Shown piece by piece: positions 8,202 to 15,857 of a DNA stretch of 64,000 bases; the stretch's first letter is position 1, and each line of letters opens with the position of its first letter. Both the position numbers and the translations under genes were made by a program. The notes beneath the pieces were generated by a model, which searched no databases, was not told the DNA's origin, and saw only the letters and a list, made by a program, of their open reading frames with translations. This DNA comes from Acinetobacter calcoaceticus (GTDB lineage Bacteria; Pseudomonadota; Gammaproteobacteria; Pseudomonadales; Moraxellaceae), in NCBI RefSeq assembly GCF_900520355.1, contig NZ_LS999521.1, positions 2,294,001 to 2,358,000 on the forward strand. Reading direction: 5' to 3'.

Positions 8202-9107
8202 ATGCTTTCTCTAAAATCGTTACAATGCTTTGTTACCCTAGTAAAAACGAAAAGTTTTACCCGTACCGCTGAAGAGTTATGCCTAACCCAGCCCACTATT
8301 ACTAAAATTTTACAGCAGCTTGAAGAACAACTTCAGGTTGCATTACTGATCAAGCCCGATCATGGCAGAAAAAGGCAAATTGAGTTAACTGCAATTGGAG
8401 AACGTATTTATCAACATGCGATTGAACTTCTTCAGGCAGAACAAAATATCTTTCTTGAAATTGAAAACTATCAACAACTCAAAACAGGTACTTTAAAACT
8501 TGGCGTTCCGCCTTTAGGTTCACAGCTCTTAACGACAGCCCTATTTGATTTTCATCAGCAATGGCCTGACATAGAACTTTCTTTTTTAGAGGTGGGTTCA
8601 AGAGCTATTGAACAGGCGCTGTTAAATAATGAGCTTGATGTGGGTGTACTGTTGCAGCCCTTTGATGAACAAATTTTCAATAGCATTGAGTTATGTAATT
8701 ACCCATTAATGGTACTTTTACGGCGCGATGCAATTTGGGCTTCACGTAAAAAATTAAATCTAGAAGAATTACAACACCAATCGTTTTTAATGTTTCCAGA
8801 AAATTTCTCTTTAAATAGTATTATTCTTGATGCCTGTAAACAGCACAGTTTCTATCCGACCATTGCCTGCCGAACGAGTCAATGGAATTTATTGGCAGAT
8901 ATGGTTTTGCAACGTATGGGAATTGCTCTCTTGCCCCAATACTATACCGATATGCTCGACCCCACTCTATTTGCCGCAGTTCCCCTCGAAAAACCAAACA
9001 TTCAATGGCATTTAGCTATGGCATGGAAGAAGAATCTTCCTATCTCACCAGCAGTACAAGCTTGGCTCAGCATTGTTCATAAACATTTTCAGCACATTAA
9101 ACCGTGA
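8202..9107 (+). CDS. LysR-family regulator (CidR-like position)
   Basis: The 301-residue protein has an N-terminal winged helix (LKSLQCFVTLVKTKSFTRTA, recognition helix near LTQPTITKILQQLE) and a C-terminal periplasmic-binding-like effector domain beginning about residue 90 (TLKLGVPPLGSQLL). It is transcribed divergently from the LrgA/LrgB-like pair, as CidR is from cidAB, and is probably their activator. The inducer is unknown. Confidence 0.88.
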   Translation: MLSLKSLQCFVTLVKTKSFTRTAEELCLTQPTITKILQQLEEQLQVALLIKPDHGRKRQIELTAIGERIYQHAIELLQAEQNIFLEIENYQQLKTGTLKLGVPPLGSQLLTTALFDFHQQWPDIELSFLEVGSRAIEQALLNNELDVGVLLQPFDEQIFNSIELCNYPLMVLLRRDAIWASRKKLNLEELQHQSFLMFPENFSLNSIILDACKQHSFYPTIACRTSQWNLLADMVLQRMGIALLPQYYTDMLDPTLFAAVPLEKPNIQWHLAMAWKKNLPISPAVQAWLSIVHKHFQHIKP

Positions 9108-9226
9108 CCTCAAACACTGAAATAGTATGATTCAAAACCGATAAAGCTTTGCCACAAAAAAATTACCCAATCTCTGATAAGCTCACTTAGACTAATTCAC
9201 TCTGTTTTATGACATGGACAATAACA

Positions 9227-9853
9227 ATGAATAATGAACTTTTTAAGCTCTACACAGATTCACAATTTCTAAGTCCCTATGCTTTTACAGTTTTTGTAGG
9301 ACTACATGAAAAAGAAATTCCATTTGAAATAGCAACCATCAACTTGGCACAACAAGGCCAATTTGAAAAATCCTATATAGAAAAATCATTAACAGCCAAA
9401 GTGCCTGTGCTTGAACATAATGATTTTGCTTTATCAGAATCATCTGCCATTTTGGAATATCTTGAAGAGTTATATCCAGCTACACCAATTTATCCAACAG
9501 ATATTCAGGCACGTGCAAGAGCTCGACAAATTCAAGCATGGCTCAGATCAGATTTGGTTGCTTTAAGAACTGAACGCCCAACCGATGTTATTTTTATTCA
9601 GCCTACCTCAGCAGCACTTTCAGAAGAAGGTCAAAAGGCAGCCGAGAAACTTTTCTTTGTTGCAGAAAAACTTCTAGCACCTGATGCCGAATTTCTGTTT
9701 GGTTCATGGAGTATTGCGGATGCTGAACTTGCGCTTATGTTGCAACGTCTCATTCAAAATGGTGATGCTGTACCAGAACGACTAAAAAATTATGCACTGC
9801 AACAATGGCAACGCCCGAGCGTTCAAAAATGGCTTGCTTTGCGACATAACTAA
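9227..9853 (+). CDS. yfcF: Glutathione S-transferase, YfcF-like
   Basis: This 208-residue protein has a thioredoxin-like N-terminal domain (LYTDSQFLSPYAF; glutathione-binding LSESSAILEYLEELYP) and an all-helical C-terminal domain including ARARARQIQAWLRSDL, ERPTDVIF and a GDAVPERL segment close to E. coli YfcF. I chose the ATG at 9227 because the distance to the first conserved strand then equals that of YfcF; an in-frame ATG exists 18 bp upstream. YfcF conjugates or reduces peroxides with glutathione in the cytoplasm and contributes to oxidative-stress resistance. A second GST of the YghU type follows after 34 bp. Confidence 0.88.
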   Translation: MNNELFKLYTDSQFLSPYAFTVFVGLHEKEIPFEIATINLAQQGQFEKSYIEKSLTAKVPVLEHNDFALSESSAILEYLEELYPATPIYPTDIQARARARQIQAWLRSDLVALRTERPTDVIFIQPTSAALSEEGQKAAEKLFFVAEKLLAPDAEFLFGSWSIADAELALMLQRLIQNGDAVPERLKNYALQQWQRPSVQKWLALRHN

Positions 9854-9887
9854 ACCCCTATATTCCAACCAAACATGAGATAAAAAA

Positions 9888-10736
9888 ATGAGTGATTCAA
9901 GCTATATTCCTCCACAAGTTTGGCAATGGACTGGAGAAAAAACCGATTTAAATCAGCCAACTTCAGGTCCTCGCTACGAACACACACTCCCTGTCGGAAA
10001 ACACCCGCTTCAACTCTATTCTTTAGCAACACCTAATGGTCAAAAAGTCACTATTTTACTTGAAGAGCTTTTAGCATTAGGACATCAAGATGCTGAATAC
10101 GATGCTTGGCTCATTAAGATTGGTGAAGGCCAACAGTTTGGCAGTGGTTTTGTAGAAATTAATCCCAACTCTAAAATTCCAGCATTGGTTGACCATAGTC
10201 AAAACCCGCCAATAAGAGTGTTTGAGTCTGGCTCAATTTTGCTTTATTTAGCTGAAAAGTTTAAAGCTTTCATTCCGACCGATATTGCTGCACGGACTGA
10301 ATGTCTTAATTGGTTATTTTGGCAAATGGGTAGTGCACCCTACTTAGGTGGCGGTTTTGGACATTTTTATGCCTATGCACCTGTCAAAATTGAATATGCG
10401 GTTAACCGCTTTGCTCTGGAAACAAAACGCTTACTTGATGTGTTAGATCAGCATCTAGCAAAGCATGAATATTTGGCAGGTTCTGAATATACCATCGCCG
10501 ACATTGCTGCTTTCCCTTGGTATGGTGGACTTGTTAAAAACTGGGTCTATAACGGCGCGGAGTTTTTGGGTGTTGATGAATATAAACACGTAAACCGTTG
10601 GGCAGATGCAATTTTGGCACGCCCTGCTGTTCAGCGTGGTCGTATGGTCAACCGAACTTTTGGCGATTTAGAAACACAGTTACATGAACGTCATGATGCC
10701 AGTGATTTCGAGACCAAAACGCAAGATAAAGTTTAA
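9888..10736 (+). CDS. yghU: Glutathione-dependent disulfide-bond oxidoreductase, YghU-like
   Basis: The 282-residue protein matches the YghU/Nu-class GST family throughout: LPVGKHPLQLYSLATPNGQK, EINPNSKIPAL, ESGSILLYLAEKF (glutathione site) and GGGFGHFYAYAPVKIEYA. YghU homologues bind two glutathione molecules and show disulfide-bond reductase activity. It lies directly downstream of the yfcF-like gene and ends before a strong terminator at 10,751-10,786, so the two GST genes likely form one transcript. Confidence 0.92.
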   Translation: MSDSSYIPPQVWQWTGEKTDLNQPTSGPRYEHTLPVGKHPLQLYSLATPNGQKVTILLEELLALGHQDAEYDAWLIKIGEGQQFGSGFVEINPNSKIPALVDHSQNPPIRVFESGSILLYLAEKFKAFIPTDIAARTECLNWLFWQMGSAPYLGGGFGHFYAYAPVKIEYAVNRFALETKRLLDVLDQHLAKHEYLAGSEYTIADIAAFPWYGGLVKNWVYNGAEFLGVDEYKHVNRWADAILARPAVQRGRMVNRTFGDLETQLHERHDASDFETKTQDKV

Positions 10737-10750
10737 TCGTTATTTTTAAA

Positions 10751-10786
10751 ATAAAACCCACTTTTGCTCAAATAGTGGGTTTTATT
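10751..10786 (+). terminator. Rho-independent terminator after the GST pair
   Basis: A perfect 11-bp stem (ATAAAACCCAC at 10751-10761 with GTGGGTTTTAT at 10775-10785) encloses a 13-nt loop and is AT-flanked on both sides. It can also serve the opposing DUF2000 gene that ends at 10,814. Confidence 0.85.
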
Positions 10787-10813
10787 AATCTTCAATATTA
10801 AAAATTATTTAAC

Positions 10814-11221
10814 CTATTGATGTAATGAAAGTCCTTTAATTGCCTTATCAACAGCTTTTTTAGGTCCTCTTAATGCTACCCCGACCAAATTTAATTGATT
10901 TGCATCGTCGGCCAAAAAAGCCGCTCGATTATCCTCATCATTTCCTGTAGAAAACATGGCATGTACATATGGAATAATCGTTAGATCTTGCTCAATTCCT
11001 TTACGATGCGCTTTTTGTAGTCCGGATAAATCACCTTCAAATACCAACATTGGCTGCCCGAGCATGTTGCCATACTCATAACCATTTGCATCGATATAAG
11101 GTTTACCCAACATTTCAGGTACAGCCGAGGCAATCCCTGTTGCCAAAAAAGCCACCACATTTAATCTTTGCCAAGTCGCAAGATCATTATGCACAATCAA
11201 CGCAATTTTTGTGTCAAACAT
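10814..11221 (-). CDS. DUF2000 family protein
   Basis: This 135-residue soluble protein begins MFDTKIALIVHNDLATWQRLNVVAFL and carries GMLGQPMLVF-like and AMFSTGNDEDNRAA segments characteristic of DUF2000 (peptidyl-tRNA-hydrolase-like fold). No enzymatic role is established for the family. It is divergent from a LysE exporter; a long inverted repeat at 11,283-11,324 sits between them. Confidence 0.75.
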   Translation of the reverse strand: MFDTKIALIVHNDLATWQRLNVVAFLATGIASAVPEMLGKPYIDANGYEYGNMLGQPMLVFEGDLSGLQKAHRKGIEQDLTIIPYVHAMFSTGNDEDNRAAFLADDANQLNLVGVALRGPKKAVDKAIKGLSLHQ

Positions 11222-11282
11222 ACAGCTCTATCCAGAATCAGTTATCTCAAGTCCCTCATCATGCCTAATCCAGATTTTTCTC

Positions 11283-11324
11283 GTCTTGTACGTTTGTGCA
11301 AGCGCAATCACAAACGTACAAGAC
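11283..11324. repeat. 16-bp perfect inverted repeat between divergent genes
   Basis: GTCTTGTACGTTTGTG (11283-11298) is followed by a 10-nt spacer and its exact reverse complement (11309-11324). It lies upstream of both the DUF2000 gene and the LysE gene, so it is not placed as a terminator for either and has no T-tract. It could be an operator, a 5'-UTR hairpin or a remnant of a mobile element. Confidence 0.8.
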
Positions 11325-11376
11325 CCTAAATTTACGAGTCAGTATGCTGAGTTGTTTTTGATTCAGTAGATGCGTT

Positions 11377-11979
11377 ATGGAAATCTTTCTTTATACCTTA
11401 AGTGTGATGTATAGCCCCGGCCCAGTAAATTTCATGGGTTTGAATGCGGGACTTACAGGACAGTTCAAAAAAACGATTTATTTTTTTATGGGTGTCGGCT
11501 GTGCAATGCTGATGTTATTCATGATTTTTGGATACGCAGGTGCGGCTATCATTCCACAAAAAGCCCTGCACTATATTGCCTTGCTCGGCGCATGTTATAC
11601 ATTTTATCTTGCGTTTCAGATGTTAAAGGCAGATATCGATATTAATAATGAAGCCACTGAAATTCAGACACTTTCTTTCTGGAATGGCTTTTGGATACAA
11701 ACTTTAAATCCAAAAGGGATTTTGGTTATTTTGCCAGTAACCACGATCATGTACCCAACAGCACACATCACTGGTATTCAAATCTTCTTAGTATCGTTGC
11801 TCATTTCGATTGGTGCAGCGGGTGCGCCCTGTCTTTACTCTTGGGCAGGTGCAATGTTAGGCAAAAAAATTAAAAATAAAATTTGGTTTAATCGTTTAAA
11901 TAAAACCATGGCAATGATGCTAATCATCTCTGGCATATTTATGCTTTACGATTTCTTGAAAGGCATGAATCTAGTTTGA
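11377..11979 (+). CDS. LysE/RhtB-family amino-acid exporter
   Basis: The 200-residue membrane protein has about six hydrophobic segments and the family signature near the N-terminus (SVMYSPGPVNFMGLNAGL) plus FWNGFWIQTLNPKGILV in the central loop. LysE/RhtB proteins export amino acids or related small metabolites across the inner membrane. It converges with an AraC-type regulator gene, which may sense the exported compound. The substrate is not deducible. Confidence 0.85.
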   Translation: MEIFLYTLSVMYSPGPVNFMGLNAGLTGQFKKTIYFFMGVGCAMLMLFMIFGYAGAAIIPQKALHYIALLGACYTFYLAFQMLKADIDINNEATEIQTLSFWNGFWIQTLNPKGILVILPVTTIMYPTAHITGIQIFLVSLLISIGAAGAPCLYSWAGAMLGKKIKNKIWFNRLNKTMAMMLIISGIFMLYDFLKGMNLV

Positions 11980-12026
11980 GACAAAGTCTATGTCAGTCTA
12001 AACAGGCTGACTTTTACATAACCTGT

Positions 12027-12845
12027 TTAGGAAGATAACTTATTGATCATCCGCCATCTGGCTGGAGTCAAGCCAAATGCTTTTAGAAAATGACGTGTCA
12101 TGTGGCTTTGATCAAAAAATCCAGCAATTAATGAAGCTTGAGTTAATGATTCGCCATACATCAGGCACGACTTTACAACTTCCAGCCTACGCATGGTCAT
12201 ATACCGATGGGGACTTGTACCAAATAGCAGTCGAAAGTCGCGTGAAAGGCTCCAACGGTCTCGTCCAACATTTTTTTCAATATCATCTAAAGAGATATTT
12301 TCATACAAAGAGGCATGTATAAATTCTCTAGCGCGCTCCGCTGCAACATAGTCATACGAATGAGACGTTCTCTGTTTTTTATCAGAAATTTCATAAAGTG
12401 CAGTTGCTAAATCATATAAAGCATCTTGGTTTTCTAAAGCATCGATATGTTGGTCTATTCCTTGCAATAAAACATCTGTTGCCTTAAATAAGCGAGGGTC
12501 CTGACTCAAGCCATTTTCAAAAAATGGTAAAGGTTTGCCATTCATAATTTCTTGTAGTGTGGCAGGTTCTACGTACACCATCCGATATCTAAAACCATCT
12601 TGTGAACCTGCTTCTCCATCATGTTTCTCATCAGGATGTAAAACCATGGTCATTCCCGGCAAGCTATGTTTCATCTCTCCCCGATAATGAAAACTTTGAA
12701 CACCGGTTAATGTTCGACCAATTGCAAATGTATCATGGCGATGCGATTCGTAAGCATGATCTGTAAAAAATGCTTCGATTCGTTCCAGACTATTAGAATC
12801 AGTGTTCCTGACAATCCAATCATTTGTATTGGGCAGTTCAATCAC
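12027..12845 (-). CDS. AraC-family transcriptional regulator
   Basis: The 272-residue protein has an N-terminal cupin-like sensing domain (FTDHAYESHRHDTFAIGRTL and HPDEKHDGEAGSQDGFRYRM) and two C-terminal helix-turn-helix units (about 165-265: ENISLDDIEKNVGRDRWSLS and QASLIAGFFDQSHMTRHF). It belongs to the AraC-ligand subgroup often next to LysE-type exporters, and here it converges on one. The likely target is that exporter, but no shared promoter exists. Confidence 0.88.
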   Translation of the reverse strand: MIELPNTNDWIVRNTDSNSLERIEAFFTDHAYESHRHDTFAIGRTLTGVQSFHYRGEMKHSLPGMTMVLHPDEKHDGEAGSQDGFRYRMVYVEPATLQEIMNGKPLPFFENGLSQDPRLFKATDVLLQGIDQHIDALENQDALYDLATALYEISDKKQRTSHSYDYVAAERAREFIHASLYENISLDDIEKNVGRDRWSLSRDFRLLFGTSPHRYMTMRRLEVVKSCLMYGESLTQASLIAGFFDQSHMTRHFLKAFGLTPARWRMINKLSS

Positions 12846-13205
12846 ATATTCACCAAAATTTTATACTTTTTAAGCAAAATTGAGTATACAAGTTATATTG
12901 CCAAATTGGCTCATCTGCAACACATTCGGTTAATCACAAGACATATAGGTCAATAATATTTTTCTTATTTTTAATATCAGGTCCTGATTTATCGACATAA
13001 TATTAACTAACCGCTCTATTATTATCTTTTACCCTTATCTCATTTTCATAATACTTAATAAGATTAATTAATAATATCTAATAAAAATAAATATGGCTTA
13101 TTGATTAAAAAATTATATATAAATAGATAATCCTTATTTTTGCTTATATTTAAAACGGCGTAAATTGAACAATAACAATCTGAATCAAAGATAAGGATAT
13201 TTTCA
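12846..13205 (+). other. AT-rich promoter region of the rhodanese-serine acetyltransferase unit
   Basis: No coding sequence is apparent in this strongly AT-rich 360-bp gap. It must contain the divergent promoters for the AraC gene and for the rhodanese gene. A 25-bp motif at 13,094-13,118 recurs in inverted orientation before the encapsulin gene and is listed separately. Confidence 0.5.
13094..13118 (+). promoter_or_regulatory. Shared 25-bp element, copy 1 (sulfur island)
   Basis: The 25 bases from TGGCTTATT onward match, at 22 of 25 positions, the reverse complement of 14,780-14,804, which lies upstream of the encapsulin shell gene. It sits about 90 bp before the rhodanese start. A common regulator binding site, for example for a CysB-type sulfur regulator, is an inference. 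Confidence 0.5.
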
Positions 13206-13715
13206 ATGAATGCTAAATTAAATACAGAAGCCCCTCAAAGCTTTATCTCAGATGGTTCAAATACATCCTTTTCAACTAAAGATATTCTTTCTAAAGCACA
13301 GCAATATGCACAAGCGCATGAACTTAATTTTAGTGGAAGTTTATCACCCAACGACGCATGGCAGCTCGTTCAAAATGGTCAAGCTGTTTTAGTTGATGTA
13401 CGCACCAATGAAGAACGCAAATTTGTAGGATATATTCCTGAAAGTATTCATGTTGCATGGGCAACAGGCACCTCTTTCAATCGTAATCCACGCTTTTTAA
13501 AAGAACTCGAATCGAAAGTTGGAAAAGATAAAACCATTCTTTTGTTATGTCGTAGTGGTAACCGTTCAGCACTCGCAGCCGAAGCCGCATTTAATGCCGG
13601 TTTTGAGCACATTTATAACGTTCTTGAAGGCTTTGAAGGTGACCTAGACGATCAGCAGCAGCGTAATCAAAAGAATGGCTGGCGTATTCATCAACTCCCT
13701 TGGCAACAAGACTAA
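13206..13715 (+). CDS. Rhodanese-like sulfurtransferase (encapsulin-associated)
   Basis: The 169-residue protein contains one rhodanese domain (about 45-165) with the VLVDVRTNEERKFVGYIP entry motif and the active-site loop LLCRSGNRSALAA, catalytic Cys115. Rhodaneses carry sulfane sulfur as a cysteine persulfide and pass it to acceptors such as thiols or cyanide. Here the gene heads a sulfur cluster with serine O-acetyltransferase, the family 2A encapsulin and its cysteine desulfurase cargo; such neighbours are known for family 2A systems. An AAGGA ribosome site precedes the ATG. Confidence 0.9.
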   Translation: MNAKLNTEAPQSFISDGSNTSFSTKDILSKAQQYAQAHELNFSGSLSPNDAWQLVQNGQAVLVDVRTNEERKFVGYIPESIHVAWATGTSFNRNPRFLKELESKVGKDKTILLLCRSGNRSALAAEAAFNAGFEHIYNVLEGFEGDLDDQQQRNQKNGWRIHQLPWQQD

Positions 13716-13751
13716 AACTTCAACACATTTTCAGTGAATCAAGGAAAGCTT

Positions 13752-14675
13752 GTGACTCAATGGAACATTAATGCTGTTGTACAGGGTTTACAACAAGCAA
13801 GGCATGACTGGCGTCAGCAACAGCACAGAATCAAAGAATTCGGTGGCCGTGAACTTCCATCTAAAGAAGCTTTAAAAGCCATTTTAGATGATCTCTGCGG
13901 CATTTTATTTCCAATGCGTTTAGGTCCTGCTGACTTACGCCAAGAAACTGAAGACTCTTATATTGCCTATACCTTAAATCGGGTACTGACTGCATTACAT
14001 GCTCAAGTACAACTGGCTTTAAATTATGAGGCAAAGCGTCATTTGGGTCATTTAAGTGCAACCCAACAGCCACAAGAGCTTGCTCAAAATATTGTTCAAG
14101 ATTTTGCTAATACTTTGCCTTCCATACGACGACTTTTAGATGGAGATGTACGTGCGGCCTACGAAGGTGATCCAGCGGCACATAGCGTAGACGAAGTATT
14201 ACTCTGCTATCCGGGCATATTTGCGATTATTCATCACCGAATTGCACATCAGCTCTATGCCCAAGTGCCACTATTGTCTCGCATTATTTCTGAGTTAGCA
14301 CACTCTGCAACGGGAATTGATATCCACCCAGGTGCGCAAATTGGAAAGGGCTTTTTTATAGACCATGGTACTGGTGTAGTAATTGGGGAAACTAGTGTGA
14401 TTGGGGAGCGTGTCCGTATTTATCAAGCTGTAACACTTGGGGCAAAACGCTTTGAAACTACTGATGATGGTGCTTTGAAAAAAGATTATACGCGCCATCC
14501 AATTGTTGAAGATGAAGTCGTGATCTATGCAGGTGCCACTATTTTAGGCCGTATTACGATTGGTCGAGGGTCCATTATTGGGGGAAATGTCTGGCTGACA
14601 CATAGTATTGCCGCAGGTAGCCAGATTTTACAGTCACCAAATGAGTCTTATCAAAAAAATCATATTGCCGGTTAA
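13752..14675 (+). CDS. epsC: Serine O-acetyltransferase, EpsC type
   Basis: This enzyme acetylates serine with acetyl-CoA to O-acetylserine, the carbon skeleton for cysteine synthesis. The protein has a long helical N-terminal domain and a C-terminal left-handed beta-helix with hexapeptide repeats: GIDIHPGAQIGKGFFIDHGT, GVVIGETSVIGERVRIYQ and ATILGRITIGRGSIIGGN. I chose the GTG at 13752, preceded by AAGGA at 6 nt, over an in-frame GTG at 13734 lacking a good site. It follows the rhodanese gene by 36 bp. Its product feeds cysteine, the substrate of the encapsulated desulfurase, so the cluster is metabolically coherent. Confidence 0.92.
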   Translation: MTQWNINAVVQGLQQARHDWRQQQHRIKEFGGRELPSKEALKAILDDLCGILFPMRLGPADLRQETEDSYIAYTLNRVLTALHAQVQLALNYEAKRHLGHLSATQQPQELAQNIVQDFANTLPSIRRLLDGDVRAAYEGDPAAHSVDEVLLCYPGIFAIIHHRIAHQLYAQVPLLSRIISELAHSATGIDIHPGAQIGKGFFIDHGTGVVIGETSVIGERVRIYQAVTLGAKRFETTDDGALKKDYTRHPIVEDEVVIYAGATILGRITIGRGSIIGGNVWLTHSIAAGSQILQSPNESYQKNHIAG

Positions 14676-14779
14676 AAACTATAGATGTGAAATAAATAGA
14701 TAAGGAGACAAATAAATATTAAGAGCTAACTTAAATTAATTTAATGCTTATTTCTCATTTAAATATATTTTTATTTTAA

Positions 14780-14804
14780 ATATAGATTTTTAATTAATAA
14801 GCCA
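14780..14804 (-). promoter_or_regulatory. Shared 25-bp element, copy 2 (upstream of encapsulin)
   Basis: Read on the minus strand, this is 22/25 identical to 13,094-13,118. It lies in the 249-bp AT-rich gap between the serine acetyltransferase and the shell gene, about 120 bp before the shell start, suggesting that the encapsulin pair has its own co-regulated promoter. Confidence 0.5.
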
Positions 14805-14924
14805 CTATTCAAAGTTTATAAAACCTTTTTATTTTTAAAACCAGAACTAATTCTAGTTTATAGCAACACTAGAGTTTTTAATTTTTTGATTTAACCAAGC
14901 CACTGTAATAAGGAAAAATGATTC

Positions 14925-15857
14925 ATGGCGAAAAATACTGATAAAGCACAACTTGCGCTGGGGGACCATGCAGCTCGCCAACTGGCCAATGCAACCAAGA
15001 CAGCTCCTCAACTTTCTACAATTACTCCCAGATGGCTAACTCACTTACTTCAATGGCTTCCTGTTGAAGCAGGTATTTATCGTCTAAACCGTGTGAATAA
15101 TACCGATGACATTCAAGTGGCTTGCACACAACGTGATGAAGCGACTTTACCTCAAACTTTTGTTGATTATGACCCACAGCCACGCGAATACTTTTTAAAT
15201 GGTGTATCGACTGTTCTGGATGTACATACACGTGTTGCTGACCTTTACAGCAGCCCACACGATCAAATTAAAGAACAGCTTCGTTTAACGATTGAAACCA
15301 TTAAAGAACGTCAAGAAAGTGAGCTTATCAATAACCCTGAATACGGTTTACTGGCAAGTGTGACAGATGACCAACGTATTTCGACTTTAAATGGCCCACC
15401 GACCCCAGATGATTTAGATGATTTATTACGTAAAGTCTGGAAAGAACCCGGCTTTTTTCTTGCCCATCCAGATGCGATTTCAGCTTTTGGCCGCGAATGT
15501 ACACGCCGTGGCGTACCGCCTCCAACAGTGAGTTTATTCGGTTCACAATTTATTACATGGCGCGGGATTCCCCTTATTCCATCTAATAAAATTCCGGTAG
15601 AAGATGGCAAAACTAAAATCTTACTGCTTCGTGTCGGTGAAAAACGTCAAGGTATTGTCGGCTTATTCCAACCGGGGCTTGCAGGTGAACAGTCACCGGG
15701 GCTTTCAGTGCGTTTTATGGGCATTAACCGTAACGCGATTGCATCTTATCTCATCTCTTTATATTGCTCGCTTGCAGTATTGACTGATGATGCTTTGGCA
15801 GTATTAGATGATGTGGAGGTGGACAAATATCATGACTACCCAGTTAACTACAAGTAA
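14925..15857 (+). CDS. Family 2A encapsulin shell protein (SrpI-like)
   Basis: The 310-residue protein is the shell subunit of a family 2A encapsulin, a HK97-fold virus-derived nanocompartment. Recognisable parts are the family 2 N-terminal arm (MAKNTDKAQLALGDHAARQL), the TVLDVHTRVADLYSSPHDQIKEQLR helix region, LASVTDDQRISTLNGPPTPDD, the P-domain stretch FFLAHPDAISAFGRECTRRG and the C-terminal LSVRFMGINRNAIASYLISLYCSLAVL. These shells package a cysteine desulfurase; work on SrpI homologues, including, as I recall, from A. baumannii, shows storage of elemental sulfur. AAGGA precedes the ATG, and the cargo gene starts inside its 3' end (26-bp overlap). Confidence 0.95.
   Translation: MAKNTDKAQLALGDHAARQLANATKTAPQLSTITPRWLTHLLQWLPVEAGIYRLNRVNNTDDIQVACTQRDEATLPQTFVDYDPQPREYFLNGVSTVLDVHTRVADLYSSPHDQIKEQLRLTIETIKERQESELINNPEYGLLASVTDDQRISTLNGPPTPDDLDDLLRKVWKEPGFFLAHPDAISAFGRECTRRGVPPPTVSLFGSQFITWRGIPLIPSNKIPVEDGKTKILLLRVGEKRQGIVGLFQPGLAGEQSPGLSVRFMGINRNAIASYLISLYCSLAVLTDDALAVLDDVEVDKYHDYPVNYK

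Noticed and set aside
15311..15610. Minus-strand frame inside the encapsulin shell gene
   Set aside because: Entirely within a gene with full-length family similarity and without its own start signals.
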